Assembly (NCBI RefSeq): GCF_020532665.2
Contig: NZ_JAIWPG020000003.1
Span: forward strand, 62,001-126,000
DNA: 64,000 nt
Direction: 5' to 3'
Source: Lelliottia sp. WAP21
GTDB lineage: Bacteria; Pseudomonadota; Gammaproteobacteria; Enterobacterales; Enterobacteriaceae
In this document: piece by piece, positions 28,526-38,102 of the stretch
Layout: the number at the start of each line of letters is the position of its first letter
How positions within the stretch are numbered: the first letter of the stretch is position 1
Notes under the pieces: generated by a model
Seen by the model: only the letters and a program-made list of their open reading frames with translations
What the model was told of the DNA's origin: nothing
Databases searched by the model: none
Program-made: the position numbers and the translations under genes

Positions 28526-28612
28526 GCGAAGGTGGCGGAATTGGTAGACGCGCTAGCTTCAGGTGTTAGTGTTCTTACGGACGTGGGGGTTCAAGTCCCC
28601 CTCTTCGCACCA
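28526..28612 (+). tRNA. leuQ: tRNA-Leu (CAG), third copy
   Basis: 87 bases, anticodon CAG, encoded CCA. Its acceptor stem GCGAAGG/TCTTCGC pairs throughout (A5-U68, with a G7-U66 wobble), unlike the first two copies. The variable arm starts GTTC rather than GTCT. Confidence 0.96.
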
Positions 28613-28649
28613 CTTATCTTATCTCCCTTCTGAATTCTCTGATTCCCTG

Positions 28650-28880
28650 TTATTTCAAACTCATCATTATCACCAGTATCCCGCTTATCAGCGCGACGCA
28701 GGATGGCAGCAGAACGAAATGCCGCAATTGCTTGTGCCAAATCATCGCTGAGGTCACCAGTAAACCGGTTACGATGAGCATTTTCCAGACGATCAATGAG
28801 AGATCGCTAAAGGCCAACCCGGTAAGAACGATCCCTGGCAGAACCACTCCCCAACCACTTCTCAGCACGTTGCTCAACAT
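28650..28880 (-). CDS. yjjZ: DUF1435-type small membrane protein (YjjZ-like)
   Basis: 76 aa from the ATG at 28880 (MLSNVLRSGWGVVLPGIVLT), preceded by GAGAGAGAAA; the longer open frame reaching 29018 crosses the control region. Three hydrophobic segments (about 11-28, 31-46 and 55-73) make it an integral membrane protein. By position next to fhuF and rsmC, and by composition, it fits the enterobacterial DUF1435/YjjZ family, whose function is unknown; I could not confirm the family by alignment. A near-perfect Fur box lies 19 bases upstream of the start, so iron-controlled expression is expected. Confidence 0.68.
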   Translation of the reverse strand: MLSNVLRSGWGVVLPGIVLTGLAFSDLSLIVWKMLIVTGLLVTSAMIWHKQLRHFVLLPSCVALISGILVIMMSLK

Positions 28881-28898
28881 GGTTTTCTCTCTCGATAC

Positions 28899-28917
28899 GA
28901 TAATGATAACCAATATC
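28899..28917 (-). promoter_or_regulatory. Fur box upstream of the DUF1435 gene
   Basis: GATAATGATAACCAATATC matches the 19-base Fur consensus GATAATGATAATCATTATC at 17 positions. It lies 19 bases upstream of the small membrane protein start, where Fur binding would block RNA polymerase. Confidence 0.85.
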
Positions 28918-29134
28918 ATATGATAGAGTTTCTCATTTGTCAGCAGTCGCCAAAACATTCTTACGACCTTTACCTTTCCTGTAATGACAGGAAATGAGTA
29001 AGGTGATAAATTGCACACCTGTTAACTACCTATAACATTTTCCTGATATTTTAGTTCCTGATAATTTCACCATTTCACGTACACATTGGCAGCCATCAGT
29101 CTGATTTAATTAAGTATTAATAAAATATACCGAC

Positions 29135-30199
29135 ATGACAGCACAATCCTGGCGTTCGCTTCGCCACAAGAAATATCAGTTATCTTTACGTTTATTCCTG
29201 TTCCTGAATACATTTTCAGCCCTTTTTAGTGTGCTGAATCCGCTGTACACCGTACAGTCCCTGACTCTGCCCATCGTGATTATCCTGACGTTTAGTCTGT
29301 CTTTGCTGGCATGGCACTGGAAAAACAAAACGCGAACCATCAATATCCCGCTGATCTCTCTCTTTTTTGGCGGGTTATGGGCCTGGCATATCGCAGGAAA
29401 ATATTTTCAGGTGGCCGATGAGCAGTCGACCTATTTACTGGTTGCGTTGCTGAGTGTGCTTTTCATCGGCTCCCTCGCCTTTGCCAGTGACATCAAAGCG
29501 TTTACGCTGCACTCATTACCCACGTTTATTATCTGCTTGTCTTTAAGCCCCCACGATCAATGGTTGAGGATGATCTATTCTGTCGCCCTGCCAATGATCG
29601 GGATTGCGATACATCAGGTCATTCAAAAGCGTAATGATCTGTTTGCGCAGCAATTACTTTATCGCTTACAGGCAGAACGCGAAACGTTGAACGACCTGAG
29701 CATGATGGACCCTCTGACCGGCCTGTATAACCGGCGCGGGTTGCAGAACCGCATCGAAAACCTGCCTGCGCTAAAAAACGGTGAGCATTTTGTCCTGCTG
29801 CTGGATATTGACCACTTCAAGGCCTACAACGACCATTACGGACATATGATGGGCGATCAGGCGCTTATTCGCGTCTCTGCCGCTATTCGAAATGCCGTGC
29901 GCTCCCGGGATATTGTCGCCCGCTTCGGTGGTGAGGAATTTATGGTGTTGTTCACCAACATCACCCTCGATCAGGCGCGCCAAAGGGCAGAACGGATCCG
30001 CCAGCAGGTTTACGATCTTGAAATCCCGCATATGTTTAATGAAAGTGTCGCAACAACCGTCACGATCAGCATCGGGATGGCCATGCTCGAAGGTGAGGAT
30101 ATTGAAGGGGCGCTCGATAAAGCCGATAAAGCACTCTATGAAGCGAAACATCTTGGGCGTAACACCATTCTGCTGAGCACCGAACACCAGGCGATCTGA
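29135..30199 (+). CDS. Membrane-bound diguanylate cyclase (GGDEF domain)
   Basis: 354 aa. The N-terminal half contains about five or six hydrophobic segments (residues 18-165) forming a membrane sensor of unassigned type. The C-terminal GGDEF domain begins at DLSMMDPLTGLYNRRG and has the active-site motif GGEEF at 265-269. The inhibitory-site motif RxxD (R256-D259) sits five residues before it, so product inhibition by cyclic di-GMP is likely. It is expected to make c-di-GMP from GTP. No EAL domain is present. The start codon lacks a strong ribosome-binding site, so the N-terminus is provisional. It lies between two Fur-box-preceded genes, but no Fur box of its own was seen. Confidence 0.9.
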   Translation: MTAQSWRSLRHKKYQLSLRLFLFLNTFSALFSVLNPLYTVQSLTLPIVIILTFSLSLLAWHWKNKTRTINIPLISLFFGGLWAWHIAGKYFQVADEQSTYLLVALLSVLFIGSLAFASDIKAFTLHSLPTFIICLSLSPHDQWLRMIYSVALPMIGIAIHQVIQKRNDLFAQQLLYRLQAERETLNDLSMMDPLTGLYNRRGLQNRIENLPALKNGEHFVLLLDIDHFKAYNDHYGHMMGDQALIRVSAAIRNAVRSRDIVARFGGEEFMVLFTNITLDQARQRAERIRQQVYDLEIPHMFNESVATTVTISIGMAMLEGEDIEGALDKADKALYEAKHLGRNTILLSTEHQAI

Positions 30200-30253
30200 G
30201 GTCAGCCTCTCGCTTTGCCGACAAAAGGCTTGCGAATGCTTTTATCTATAGTT

Positions 30254-30272
30254 AGGATTGGCAATCATTATC
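30254..30272 (+). promoter_or_regulatory. Fur box upstream of fhuF
   Basis: AGGATTGGCAATCATTATC matches the Fur consensus at 13 of 19 positions, with the right half AATCATTATC perfect. It lies 25 bases upstream of the fhuF ATG, where E. coli fhuF is also Fur-controlled. Confidence 0.75.
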
Positions 30273-30296
30273 ATTTAGATTCCTATCCAATCCTAT

Positions 30297-31085
30297 ATGG
30301 CCACTCATTCCGCACAAAATGTTGACGCAATTCTCTGGCGAGCCCGTCTCTCCACGGGGAGCACTTCGCTTGCGGAGGCCATACGGGATCAGATTGCGGA
30401 ATCACGCGCCTACATGCTGGATTTCATCAAGCTGGATGAACCGCATCCGCATCAGGCCATGACGCTCGAACAGTGGCGTCGCCCGTCGGAAATGCGCTCT
30501 CTGCTGGCGCTCTATTCCGACCATATCTACCGTAATCAACCCGATCAAACGCGGGAAAACAAACCGCTGCTCTCTCTTTGGGCGCAATGGTATATCGGGC
30601 TGATGGTGCCGCCGCTGATGCTGGCTCTGCTGAGCCAGGATAAAGCGTTAGCGCTCTCACCCGAGCATTTCCACGTAGAATTTCACGAAACAGGCCGTGC
30701 CGCGTGTTTCTGGATTGATGTGCATGAAGATCGTCAGGCTACCGTGATGTCACCTCAGGCGCGGATGGAAACGCTGGTTTCTCAGGCGCTGATGCCGGTG
30801 GTCGAGGCGCTGGAAACGACGGGCGAAATTAATGGCAAGCTCATCTGGAGTAATACCGGGTATTTAATTCACTGGTATTTGACAGAGATGAAAACACTGC
30901 TGGGAGATGAGAAGGTCGATGCGCTTCGTCAGTCTTGCTTCTTCACAAAACAGCTGGCGGACGGCAGAGATAATCCCCTTTATCGCACCGTGGTGCCGCG
31001 CGACGGAATACTTGTCCGACGTACCTGCTGCCAGCGCTATCGCCTGCCTGATGTGCAGCAATGCGGTGACTGCACGCTCAAATAA
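30297..31085 (+). CDS. fhuF: Ferric siderophore reductase FhuF
   Basis: 262 aa, the length of E. coli FhuF. The C-terminal cysteines C244, C245, C256 and C259 (CCQRYRLPDVQQCGDC) form the unusual CCx10Cx2C site for a [2Fe-2S] cluster. The protein reduces Fe(III) in hydroxamate siderophores at the cytoplasmic side after uptake. A Fur box precedes the gene, and a bidirectional terminator follows. Confidence 0.95.
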   Translation: MATHSAQNVDAILWRARLSTGSTSLAEAIRDQIAESRAYMLDFIKLDEPHPHQAMTLEQWRRPSEMRSLLALYSDHIYRNQPDQTRENKPLLSLWAQWYIGLMVPPLMLALLSQDKALALSPEHFHVEFHETGRAACFWIDVHEDRQATVMSPQARMETLVSQALMPVVEALETTGEINGKLIWSNTGYLIHWYLTEMKTLLGDEKVDALRQSCFFTKQLADGRDNPLYRTVVPRDGILVRRTCCQRYRLPDVQQCGDCTLK

Positions 31086-31096
31086 TCCTGCTTCAT

Positions 31097-31127
31097 AAAA
31101 CCCGGCGGCATCTCACCGCCGGGTTTT
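31097..31127. terminator. Bidirectional terminator between fhuF and the PTS gene
   Basis: AAAACCCGGCGG-catctca-CCGCCGGGTTTT: perfect 12-bp arms with A and T runs on either side, in the 45-base gap between convergent genes. Confidence 0.93.
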
Positions 31128-31130
31128 GCA

Positions 31131-32474
31131 TTATGCGACCTGCTGATTTTCCTCTTCAGCGCGCTGCGCCTCTTCCGCTTCCTGTTCAAGCAGTTGCTTC
31201 TCGTACACCTTAAAGAACGGGTAGTAGATAATTGCTGAAACCAGCGCCAACAGAATCACCAGTACCGCCGCACGGAAATCCCAGCCTAATGCCCACGCGG
31301 CCCCAATGGGCGCTGGCGCGGTCCAGGGGACCACTGAAATCACGCGCCCAATCAGATCGAGCTTCATCGCTGCCCAGGCCAGTACGGCGTTGACCATTGG
31401 GGCCAGCAGGAACGGGATAAAGAACACCGGGTTCATCACGATGGGGGTACCAAAAATAACCGGTTCGTTAATATTGAAGATACTCGGCACCACGCTCAGG
31501 CGACCAATGGAGCGCAGGTGGGCTGAACGGCTGCGGAGATAACAGAACACCAGACCGATGGTGGCGCCAGACCCCCCGATGACGATAAAGAATGTCCAGA
31601 ATGCCTCCATAAAGATATGGGGCAACGGTGCACTCTGTGCCAGCGCAGTCTGGTTAGCCCCCAGGTTGGTGAGCCAGAACATTTGCAGCATACCGGAGAT
31701 GATCGCCGCACCGTGGATGCCCGCAAACCACAGCAGATGACCAATCAGTACCGCCAGCAGAATCGCGGGCAAGGAGTCTGCTGCGGAGACCAGCGGTTTA
31801 AAGATCGACATAATGGCCTGCGGGATCAACATGTCGAACTGCGACTGAATTAACAGGCTCAGAGGATAGAGCGTCAACACAACCACCAGCACCGGAATCA
31901 GAAGATCAAAAGAGTTTTTGATCATCGGAGGTACCTGATCCGGCAGACGAATGCCGATATTATGCGCTTTCAGGAACCGCATCATCTCCACGCAATAGAT
32001 CGCCACCAGGATTGCCGTAAAGATCCCGGTTCCCCCCAGGCTGTCCACGGGTAAGGTCCCTTTGGTTTTAGGCGCCGCGACCAGTAAAAAAGCCATTAAC
32101 GACAGCATCGCACACATAAACGGATCAAGTTGATGCGACTTAACGTAATGTTTGCCCAGGTTATAGGCGATAGCCGCACAGATATAGAGGGACATCACCC
32201 CCATCGTCATATCAAACGGCGTCAGTATCTGGCCTTCAAACTGTTTGGCCATGTCCAGCCACGCACGGGCAAAGCCCCACGTGGTGTCTGGCGAGAAAGG
32301 CGGGTAAGCGAAAACTAACAAAAACGAGCCGACAATCATAAACGGCATCGCGGAGATAAAACCGTCGCGAATCGCCATCACATGACGCTGGGAGGAGATC
32401 CGCCCGGCAATCGGACTGACATAATTCTCGACGAAACGAAATATCAGATTAAACGCAGCATGGTTGGCAGACAT
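31131..32474 (-). CDS. PTS sugar transporter EIIC (cellobiose/lactose family), orphan
   Basis: 447 aa. Roughly ten hydrophobic segments, with the sugar-site region NINEPVIFGTPIVMNP near residues 335-350 typical of EIIC-Lac (CelB/ChbC-like) permeases. The N-terminus FVENYVSPIAGRISSQRHVMAIRDGF is also family-typical, and the charged glutamate-rich C-terminus is cytoplasmic. AGGAGA precedes the start. No EIIA, EIIB, hydrolase or regulator is next to it, so phosphate must come from components encoded elsewhere. The substrate is likely a beta-diglucoside or chitobiose-like sugar but is not determined. A LacI-type palindrome lies upstream. Confidence 0.87.
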   Translation of the reverse strand: MSANHAAFNLIFRFVENYVSPIAGRISSQRHVMAIRDGFISAMPFMIVGSFLLVFAYPPFSPDTTWGFARAWLDMAKQFEGQILTPFDMTMGVMSLYICAAIAYNLGKHYVKSHQLDPFMCAMLSLMAFLLVAAPKTKGTLPVDSLGGTGIFTAILVAIYCVEMMRFLKAHNIGIRLPDQVPPMIKNSFDLLIPVLVVVLTLYPLSLLIQSQFDMLIPQAIMSIFKPLVSAADSLPAILLAVLIGHLLWFAGIHGAAIISGMLQMFWLTNLGANQTALAQSAPLPHIFMEAFWTFFIVIGGSGATIGLVFCYLRSRSAHLRSIGRLSVVPSIFNINEPVIFGTPIVMNPVFFIPFLLAPMVNAVLAWAAMKLDLIGRVISVVPWTAPAPIGAAWALGWDFRAAVLVILLALVSAIIYYPFFKVYEKQLLEQEAEEAQRAEEENQQVA

Positions 32475-32801
32475 ATCGGCTCTCCTGTCAGACGTTCATT
32501 TTGGACGCGCACGCGCCACACGTTATTCCACACATCTTTTTCACAACCTTGCTGGTTCGTTTGCCAGCAGTACTGCTCAAGCGGATTGGATTCATAGTTG
32601 ACTCTTATTATTAGGTGCAGAGGAGGTTACATCCACAGTATTCATCTCTCATTGACGCTCTGCAACCGGTTACTGTAACCGGTTTCCGTGAATGTGAAGG
32701 CGATCCATAAATCAGTGGTATTGAATATTTGTTACGGAAGAGATATTTACAGAGCATAATTTCTTATGACAAATTACGCAGGAAATTTGTCAGGAGGAAT
32801 C
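32475..32801. promoter_or_regulatory. Divergent control region between the PTS gene and the YbaK-like gene
   Basis: A gap of 327 bases. It contains a perfect palindrome with arms AACCGGTTAC (32664-32673) and GTAACCGGTT (32675-32684) around one T. The right part TGTAACCGGTTTCC (32674-32687) matches the LacI-family AscG operator TGAAACCGGTTTCA at 12 of 14 positions. A possible CRP site TGTGA-N6-TCCAT lies at 32693-32708. Control of the PTS gene by an unlinked LacI-type repressor is inferred. A 35-codon minus-strand open frame (32488-32595) is seen but unsupported. Confidence 0.65.
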
Positions 32802-33260
32802 ATGAGTTTGCAGTCAGTGCGGCAATTTTTTGCTGACAACGCCCCAGAGATTGAAATTATTGAGCTTAGTCAAAGCACGGCAACCGTCGCGCTTGCGGCC
32901 GCAGCACATTCCGTTGAGCCTGGCCAAATCGCCAAGACCTTGTCTTTAAAGGTTAAAAACGACGTCATCCTGGTTGTCGCCAAAGGCGATGCGCGGCTGG
33001 ATAATAAAAAGCTGAAGGCAACCTTTGGTGCTAAGGCGCGAATGCTGAGCTGTGATGAAGTGGTGACACTGACAGGACATCCGGTAGGCGGCGTTTGCCC
33101 ATTCGGTCTGGAAAATCCGCTTGCGGTGTATTGTGATGTTTCGCTTAAACAGTATGAAGAAGTGCTCCCCGCTGCGGGTGCGATTCACAGCGCGGTGCGT
33201 ATCGCGCCAGAAAAAATGGCAGAACTGACGGCAGCAAAATGGATTGATGTCTGCATTTAA
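32802..33260 (+). CDS. YbaK/EbsC-family aminoacyl-tRNA deacylase-like protein
   Basis: 152 aa from the ATG at 32802, chosen because GGAGG lies just upstream; an in-frame ATG 36 bases earlier lacks this. The single YbaK/ProRS-editing domain has the conserved GQIAKTLSLKVKND and GDARLDNKKLK blocks and the GGVCPFGL loop. Relatives hydrolyse mischarged aminoacyl-tRNA (Cys-tRNAPro or Ala-tRNAPro) in the cytosol. Which mischarged tRNA this paralog handles cannot be told. It is convergent with bglJ. Confidence 0.85.
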   Translation: MSLQSVRQFFADNAPEIEIIELSQSTATVALAAAAHSVEPGQIAKTLSLKVKNDVILVVAKGDARLDNKKLKATFGAKARMLSCDEVVTLTGHPVGGVCPFGLENPLAVYCDVSLKQYEEVLPAAGAIHSAVRIAPEKMAELTAAKWIDVCI

Positions 33261-33297
33261 TCGCTGCGCCAGGGCCTCTGGCGCAGTGAGTTTGTCT

Positions 33298-33984
33298 TTA
33301 AGAAAACGAAGAGACGATCCTTAAAGAACGACGTGGATCGGTCGCGGGCACATGCTTCAGAATATCTGCCGCATCCAGCAGCCCTACGTCAGAATTGACT
33401 CCCAGTTTAATCATGGCATTAAATTTATGCGCACGTATCGTCTTGATATTGCGCTCCAGTTGGGCGGCAATTTCCGGAATGGAATAACCGGAAGACATAT
33501 AGCGCAAAATCATTCGCTCTGTCGGGCTTAACATGCGTCCCTGGCTGACGTGCCAGTGATTCAACATATTGTCATTGACCCGATGGGTTTCACTCAGCAA
33601 AGTGACGAGCTGATTTTTAAGATCGTTGAGCGATGCCGATTTACTGATGATTCCGTGGAGGCGTGACGGGGCTAAATGGCTCACCAGTCTTGCTTCCATA
33701 TCATCTGACGCCAGAACAATTCGCTGTACTGAACTGCGTGTAATAGCCAGCTCACGAATGGATACCATGCAATTACGTCGTTCTTCTCGTCCATCTGAAA
33801 GAGAATAGATGACAGAGAAGAACGGTATTTGCGTCATTGCAGCTTTAAGACTGTCGAAATCTGAATAAAAATGTAATTGATATTGATCAAGCGGTGGCGC
33901 CGTGAAAAAATGCGCCAGGCCCGCGGCACTCATTATGCACTTTTCGATGACAGCGATGTGTCTCTTTGTGGGGTTCGTTTCCAT
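33298..33984 (-). CDS. bglJ: LuxR-type regulator BglJ
   Basis: 228 aa. The C-terminal LuxR HTH (about 150-210, [45 protein letters not shown]) is intact; the N-terminal half is a degenerate receiver-like domain. E. coli BglJ forms heterodimers with RcsB and relieves H-NS silencing of bgl and other loci. It overlaps yjjQ by 52 bases and is in the same order (yjjQ-bglJ, then fhuF side) as in E. coli. Confidence 0.9.
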   Translation of the reverse strand: METNPTKRHIAVIEKCIMSAAGLAHFFTAPPLDQYQLHFYSDFDSLKAAMTQIPFFSVIYSLSDGREERRNCMVSIRELAITRSSVQRIVLASDDMEARLVSHLAPSRLHGIISKSASLNDLKNQLVTLLSETHRVNDNMLNHWHVSQGRMLSPTERMILRYMSSGYSIPEIAAQLERNIKTIRAHKFNAMIKLGVNSDVGLLDAADILKHVPATDPRRSLRIVSSFS

Positions 33985-34667
33985 TCCTCTGGTTCTCCAT
34001 AGGCTGAAATTAAATTCAGCTCTCTCATTCCATGTGTACTATTGATCCACGCATACATTTCGGCATTGCTACGCAGCGCTAACCGTCGCATCGCACTGTT
34101 TTTCTGTGCACTGACCGTCTTATTACTCTTCTGAAGTAATGAGGCGATTTGGTTAATACCCCAGCCTTTCCCAATCAGCCTTAACACTTTGCGTTCGGAA
34201 AGCGTGAGCAACACACAGGATTCATATCCTTCATCCATGTCTTGTGGCTCAGGTGCCAGTAACGTCTGGCTTATCCTTTCTGCACGTTCGCTACCTGCGC
34301 GGATAGCACCGATCACGCCTTCGATAGGTTCCCTGTCAGAGAGCAAGGTGCTCTCCGGGCGCATGAGTAGCTCAACGGCAACAGGATATAAAGGACGTGA
34401 TACTAAAAAGATCCAATGAATTCCCCGGTATTGACTTAATAATGAGTAATACTGTTCGAGCGTGGCTCGAGGATTGCGGTAATCACCGGAAATATCAGCA
34501 ATAACAACATCAGCGCGACGCAACTGAAGTAACGTCAACTCCTCCTGTGAACGACAATATGTCAGTTCATACTCGGGAAAGTGGCGTGTCATTACGCCTG
34601 TCAGGCCCGTTTGCATGACAGGTAATTTGCTAATAATAATCCCGTATTTACCGTTTGTTGATAACAT
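33933..34667 (-). CDS. yjjQ: LuxR-type regulator YjjQ
   Basis: 244 aa from the ATG at 34667 (MLSTNGKYG), preceded by GGAG; the open frame goes 22 codons further but has no better signal. The C-terminal LuxR HTH is [43 protein letters not shown]. coli YjjQ represses flagellar and other genes and is itself silenced by H-NS. Shares a transcript with the overlapping bglJ. The upstream 390 bases are strongly AT-rich, as expected of an H-NS target. Confidence 0.9.
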   Translation of the reverse strand: MLSTNGKYGIIISKLPVMQTGLTGVMTRHFPEYELTYCRSQEELTLLQLRRADVVIADISGDYRNPRATLEQYYSLLSQYRGIHWIFLVSRPLYPVAVELLMRPESTLLSDREPIEGVIGAIRAGSERAERISQTLLAPEPQDMDEGYESCVLLTLSERKVLRLIGKGWGINQIASLLQKSNKTVSAQKNSAMRRLALRSNAEMYAWINSTHGMRELNLISAYGEPEEWKRTPQRDTSLSSKSA

Positions 34668-35059
34668 AGGTTCTCCGAATCCCTTCATAATTTTGCTTGA
34701 TAACGCCTGGTGTGCATACGGCAGCACACGCATCCCTTAACGTTAAAATTAATTCGTTACATATATGGCAATACAGCTGACTATCTAAGAATCGCCTAAT
34801 CAAACCTAATATCGCACAAATAAAAGCAAAACATAATCAGTCCTCTATAAAATATGAAATTAGAAAAACTAAATATAAACACCCTATTATTGAAGCCTCA
34901 AATATTCATATAACAAATATAAATGACCGTTCACGTCGTTTCTCTGGGCGCCAACAGAATGCACAAATCTTGATCTAACCCAGCGCAAAGGGGGCCCTGC
35001 TCTGTGCTAAAAGTAAGCATTCGCAAGCGTTTGACCGTACTTTTTCACCAGGGCAACAC
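34668..35059. promoter_or_regulatory. AT-rich divergent region between yjjQ and yjjP
   Basis: 392 bases with no plausible gene. About 34740-34930 is very rich in A and T runs (AAATATAAACACC..., ATATAACAAATATAAATG), unlike surrounding coding DNA. This is the expected H-NS binding region for yjjQ-bglJ. No precise operator could be assigned. Confidence 0.65.
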
Positions 35060-36300
<1,241 letters not shown>

Positions 36301-36365
36301 GATTTGTGTTATCCCGCGCCTCTGGCGATAATCATTCACCCTGTCTGGTCATATAAGGAAAGGAT

Positions 36366-36992
36366 GTGGTTATCGCTGAGCATCATGAAGACTCCAGTCT
36401 GAAGGAGAAAATTTTTCAGAGCGCTATTACCCTGTTTGCCGAATACGGTCTGAACGGCGCACGCATGGAGCAAATCGCCGAAAGAGCGGGCACGACCAAG
36501 CGCATGGTGGTCTATCACTATAAGAATAAAGAGAGCCTTTATCTCCAGACGCTGGAATACGTTTACACCCAAATTCGCGCCAGCGAAAAACAGCTAAGCC
36601 TGGCCGGGATGCCGCCGGTTGAAGCCCTCGTTCATCTGGTTGAAACCACGTTTGATTATCATGCCGATCATCCTGACTATATTCGTATCATCTGCATGGA
36701 GAACATGCAGCGGGGCCGCTTTATGCAGCAGTCCAGCTATTTACGCCAGGTAAACCGCAGCGCGCTGGAACTGCTTGAGGAGATCCTGCGACGCGGTAAA
36801 GAAAAGCAGCTGTTTAACCACACCGTTTCTGCCCGCGATTTGCATCGTTTGATCAGCAGCTTCAGCTTTCATTATGTGGCTAACAGTTACACCTTTACCC
36901 TGTTGTTTGAAGACGGTGCGGATGAGCAGGCGCAGCGCGAACATTACCGAAAAATGGCCGTGCAGGTGGCATTGCGCTACACCTGCCCTTAA
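36366..36992 (+). CDS. TetR/AcrR-family transcriptional regulator
   Basis: 208 aa with a GTG start at 36366 downstream of AAGGAAAGGA. The N-terminal TetR HTH (about 12-58: LKEKIFQSAITLFAEYGLNGARMEQIAERAGTTKRMVVYHY) is clear; the C-terminal ligand domain is not recognised. It lies between yjjB and ohrR, a position absent in E. coli, so it belongs to an inserted segment with ohrR-ohr. No adjacent divergent target exists, and its regulon is unknown. Confidence 0.88.
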   Translation: MVIAEHHEDSSLKEKIFQSAITLFAEYGLNGARMEQIAERAGTTKRMVVYHYKNKESLYLQTLEYVYTQIRASEKQLSLAGMPPVEALVHLVETTFDYHADHPDYIRIICMENMQRGRFMQQSSYLRQVNRSALELLEEILRRGKEKQLFNHTVSARDLHRLISSFSFHYVANSYTFTLLFEDGADEQAQREHYRKMAVQVALRYTCP

Positions 36993-37033
36993 AATAGCTT
37001 GCAATTAAATCGCGCACTATCTATATTCATTAC

Positions 37034-37486
37034 ATGAACGCAAAAACGAACGACTCGACCGCGGCGCTAAAGCTGGATAACCAGCTCTGTTTTGCTCTGT
37101 ACTCAACAAATCTGGCGCTTAATAAGCTGTACCGGCAGTTGCTGGCACCGCTGAACCTGACGTATCCGCAGTATCTGGTTATGCTGATATTGTGGGAGCA
37201 GGATGACATTACCGTGTCAGCGATCGGCGAGCGTCTGTTTCTGGATTCCGCCACGCTGACGCCGCTGTTAAAGCGCATGGAAAGCGCAGGGCTGATTCTT
37301 CGCCAGCGTTCGCGTCAGGATGAACGTCAGGTCGCGGTCACGTTAACGGCGCAAGGCCATGAGCTGCAGCAGCAGGCGCTGACCATCCCACATGCGGTGG
37401 GCTGTGCCGCTAAATGCGATGCGGATTCTTTGAATACCCTCAAGCTCCAGCTGGAACAATTACGCCAGCAGCTCCATCAGGCTTGA
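37034..37486 (+). CDS. ohrR: Organic peroxide-sensing repressor OhrR (MarR family)
   Basis: 150 aa. The N-terminal [11 protein letters not shown] carries the redox-sensing Cys19. The winged HTH with [26 protein letters not shown] and wing [13 protein letters not shown] follows, then extra C-terminal cysteines (VGCAAKC) that could form the intersubunit disulfide of the two-Cys OhrR type. Oxidation releases it from the ohr promoter. It is upstream of ohr in the same direction, with a palindrome between. Confidence 0.93.
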   Translation: MNAKTNDSTAALKLDNQLCFALYSTNLALNKLYRQLLAPLNLTYPQYLVMLILWEQDDITVSAIGERLFLDSATLTPLLKRMESAGLILRQRSRQDERQVAVTLTAQGHELQQQALTIPHAVGCAAKCDADSLNTLKLQLEQLRQQLHQA

Positions 37487-37527
37487 GATACAGTGAATAA
37501 GTAATGATTTATCCCTATATATCGCGC

Positions 37528-37540
37528 GCTATTTAATAGC
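37528..37540. promoter_or_regulatory. Candidate OhrR operator between ohrR and ohr
   Basis: GCTATT-T-AATAGC is a perfect AT-centred inverted repeat 30-42 bases upstream of the ohr ATG. A related half-like stretch TAGCTTGCAATTAAATCGCG lies upstream of ohrR (36994-37013). Function is inferred from position. Confidence 0.55.
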
Positions 37541-37569
37541 ACATATAAATGTAAGATGAGGAACCTGCC

Positions 37570-37998
37570 ATGTCTTTAGAAAAAGTTGTCTACACTGCCA
37601 AAGCCAAAGCCACCGGAGGCCGTGATGGCCGTGCAACCTCTTCCGATGGCGTACTCGACGTTAAACTCGGCGTGCCAAAAGAGATGGGCGGCATGGGCGG
37701 TGACGTCACCAACCCAGAGCAGCTTTTCGCCGCTGGCTACTCTGCCTGCTTCCTGGGCGCAATGAAGTTCGTCTCCGCCCGCGACAAAATTGCGCTGCCG
37801 AAAGAGGCGTTCATTGAAGGCGAAGTCGGTATCGGCCCGCTGCCAACCGGTTTTGGTATCGAAGCAAAACTGAATATTCACGTCGAAGGTATGGATCCTG
37901 CACAAGCCAAAAAACTGGTCGATGCAGCGCATATCGTCTGCCCATACTCTAACGCAACCCGCGGCAACATTGATGTTACGCTGAATATCATTGCCTGA
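37570..37998 (+). CDS. ohr: Organic hydroperoxide resistance protein Ohr
   Basis: 142 aa of the OsmC/Ohr family. The peroxidatic Cys60 ([10 protein letters not shown]) and resolving Cys124 ([11 protein letters not shown]) are both present. It is a lipoamide-dependent thiol peroxidase that reduces organic and fatty-acid hydroperoxides. Downstream of its repressor gene ohrR, 83 bases apart. Confidence 0.97.
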   Translation: MSLEKVVYTAKAKATGGRDGRATSSDGVLDVKLGVPKEMGGMGGDVTNPEQLFAAGYSACFLGAMKFVSARDKIALPKEAFIEGEVGIGPLPTGFGIEAKLNIHVEGMDPAQAKKLVDAAHIVCPYSNATRGNIDVTLNIIA

Positions 37999-38002
37999 TA
38001 GC

Positions 38003-38032
38003 GTTTCCCCTCTCCCTGTTGGGAGAGGGTTC
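38003..38032. repeat. GC-rich palindromic repeat after ohr
   Basis: CCCCTCTCCC-tgtt-GGGAGAGGG immediately past the ohr stop: a single short copy of the window-wide repeat, able to act as a 3' hairpin for ohr. Confidence 0.88.
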
Positions 38033-38102
38033 ACCTGCCCCTTCCTCTCTGTGCTACCATAAGCCCATAATGTGTTCGCCGTTATTCAGCAGAGAAAGTG
38101 TG

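Noticed and set aside
28292..28612. tRNA cluster as an integrated-element attachment site
   Set aside because: No integrase gene and no direct repeat of a tRNA 3' end was seen nearby; the three copies are the normal leuVPQ operon.
32488..32595. 35-codon minus-strand open frame with a CGITCGAC motif upstream of the PTS gene
   Set aside because: It lacks a convincing ribosome-binding site, lies wholly in the leader of the PTS gene, and another frame of the same stretch also looks protein-like by chance. No evidence of expression.
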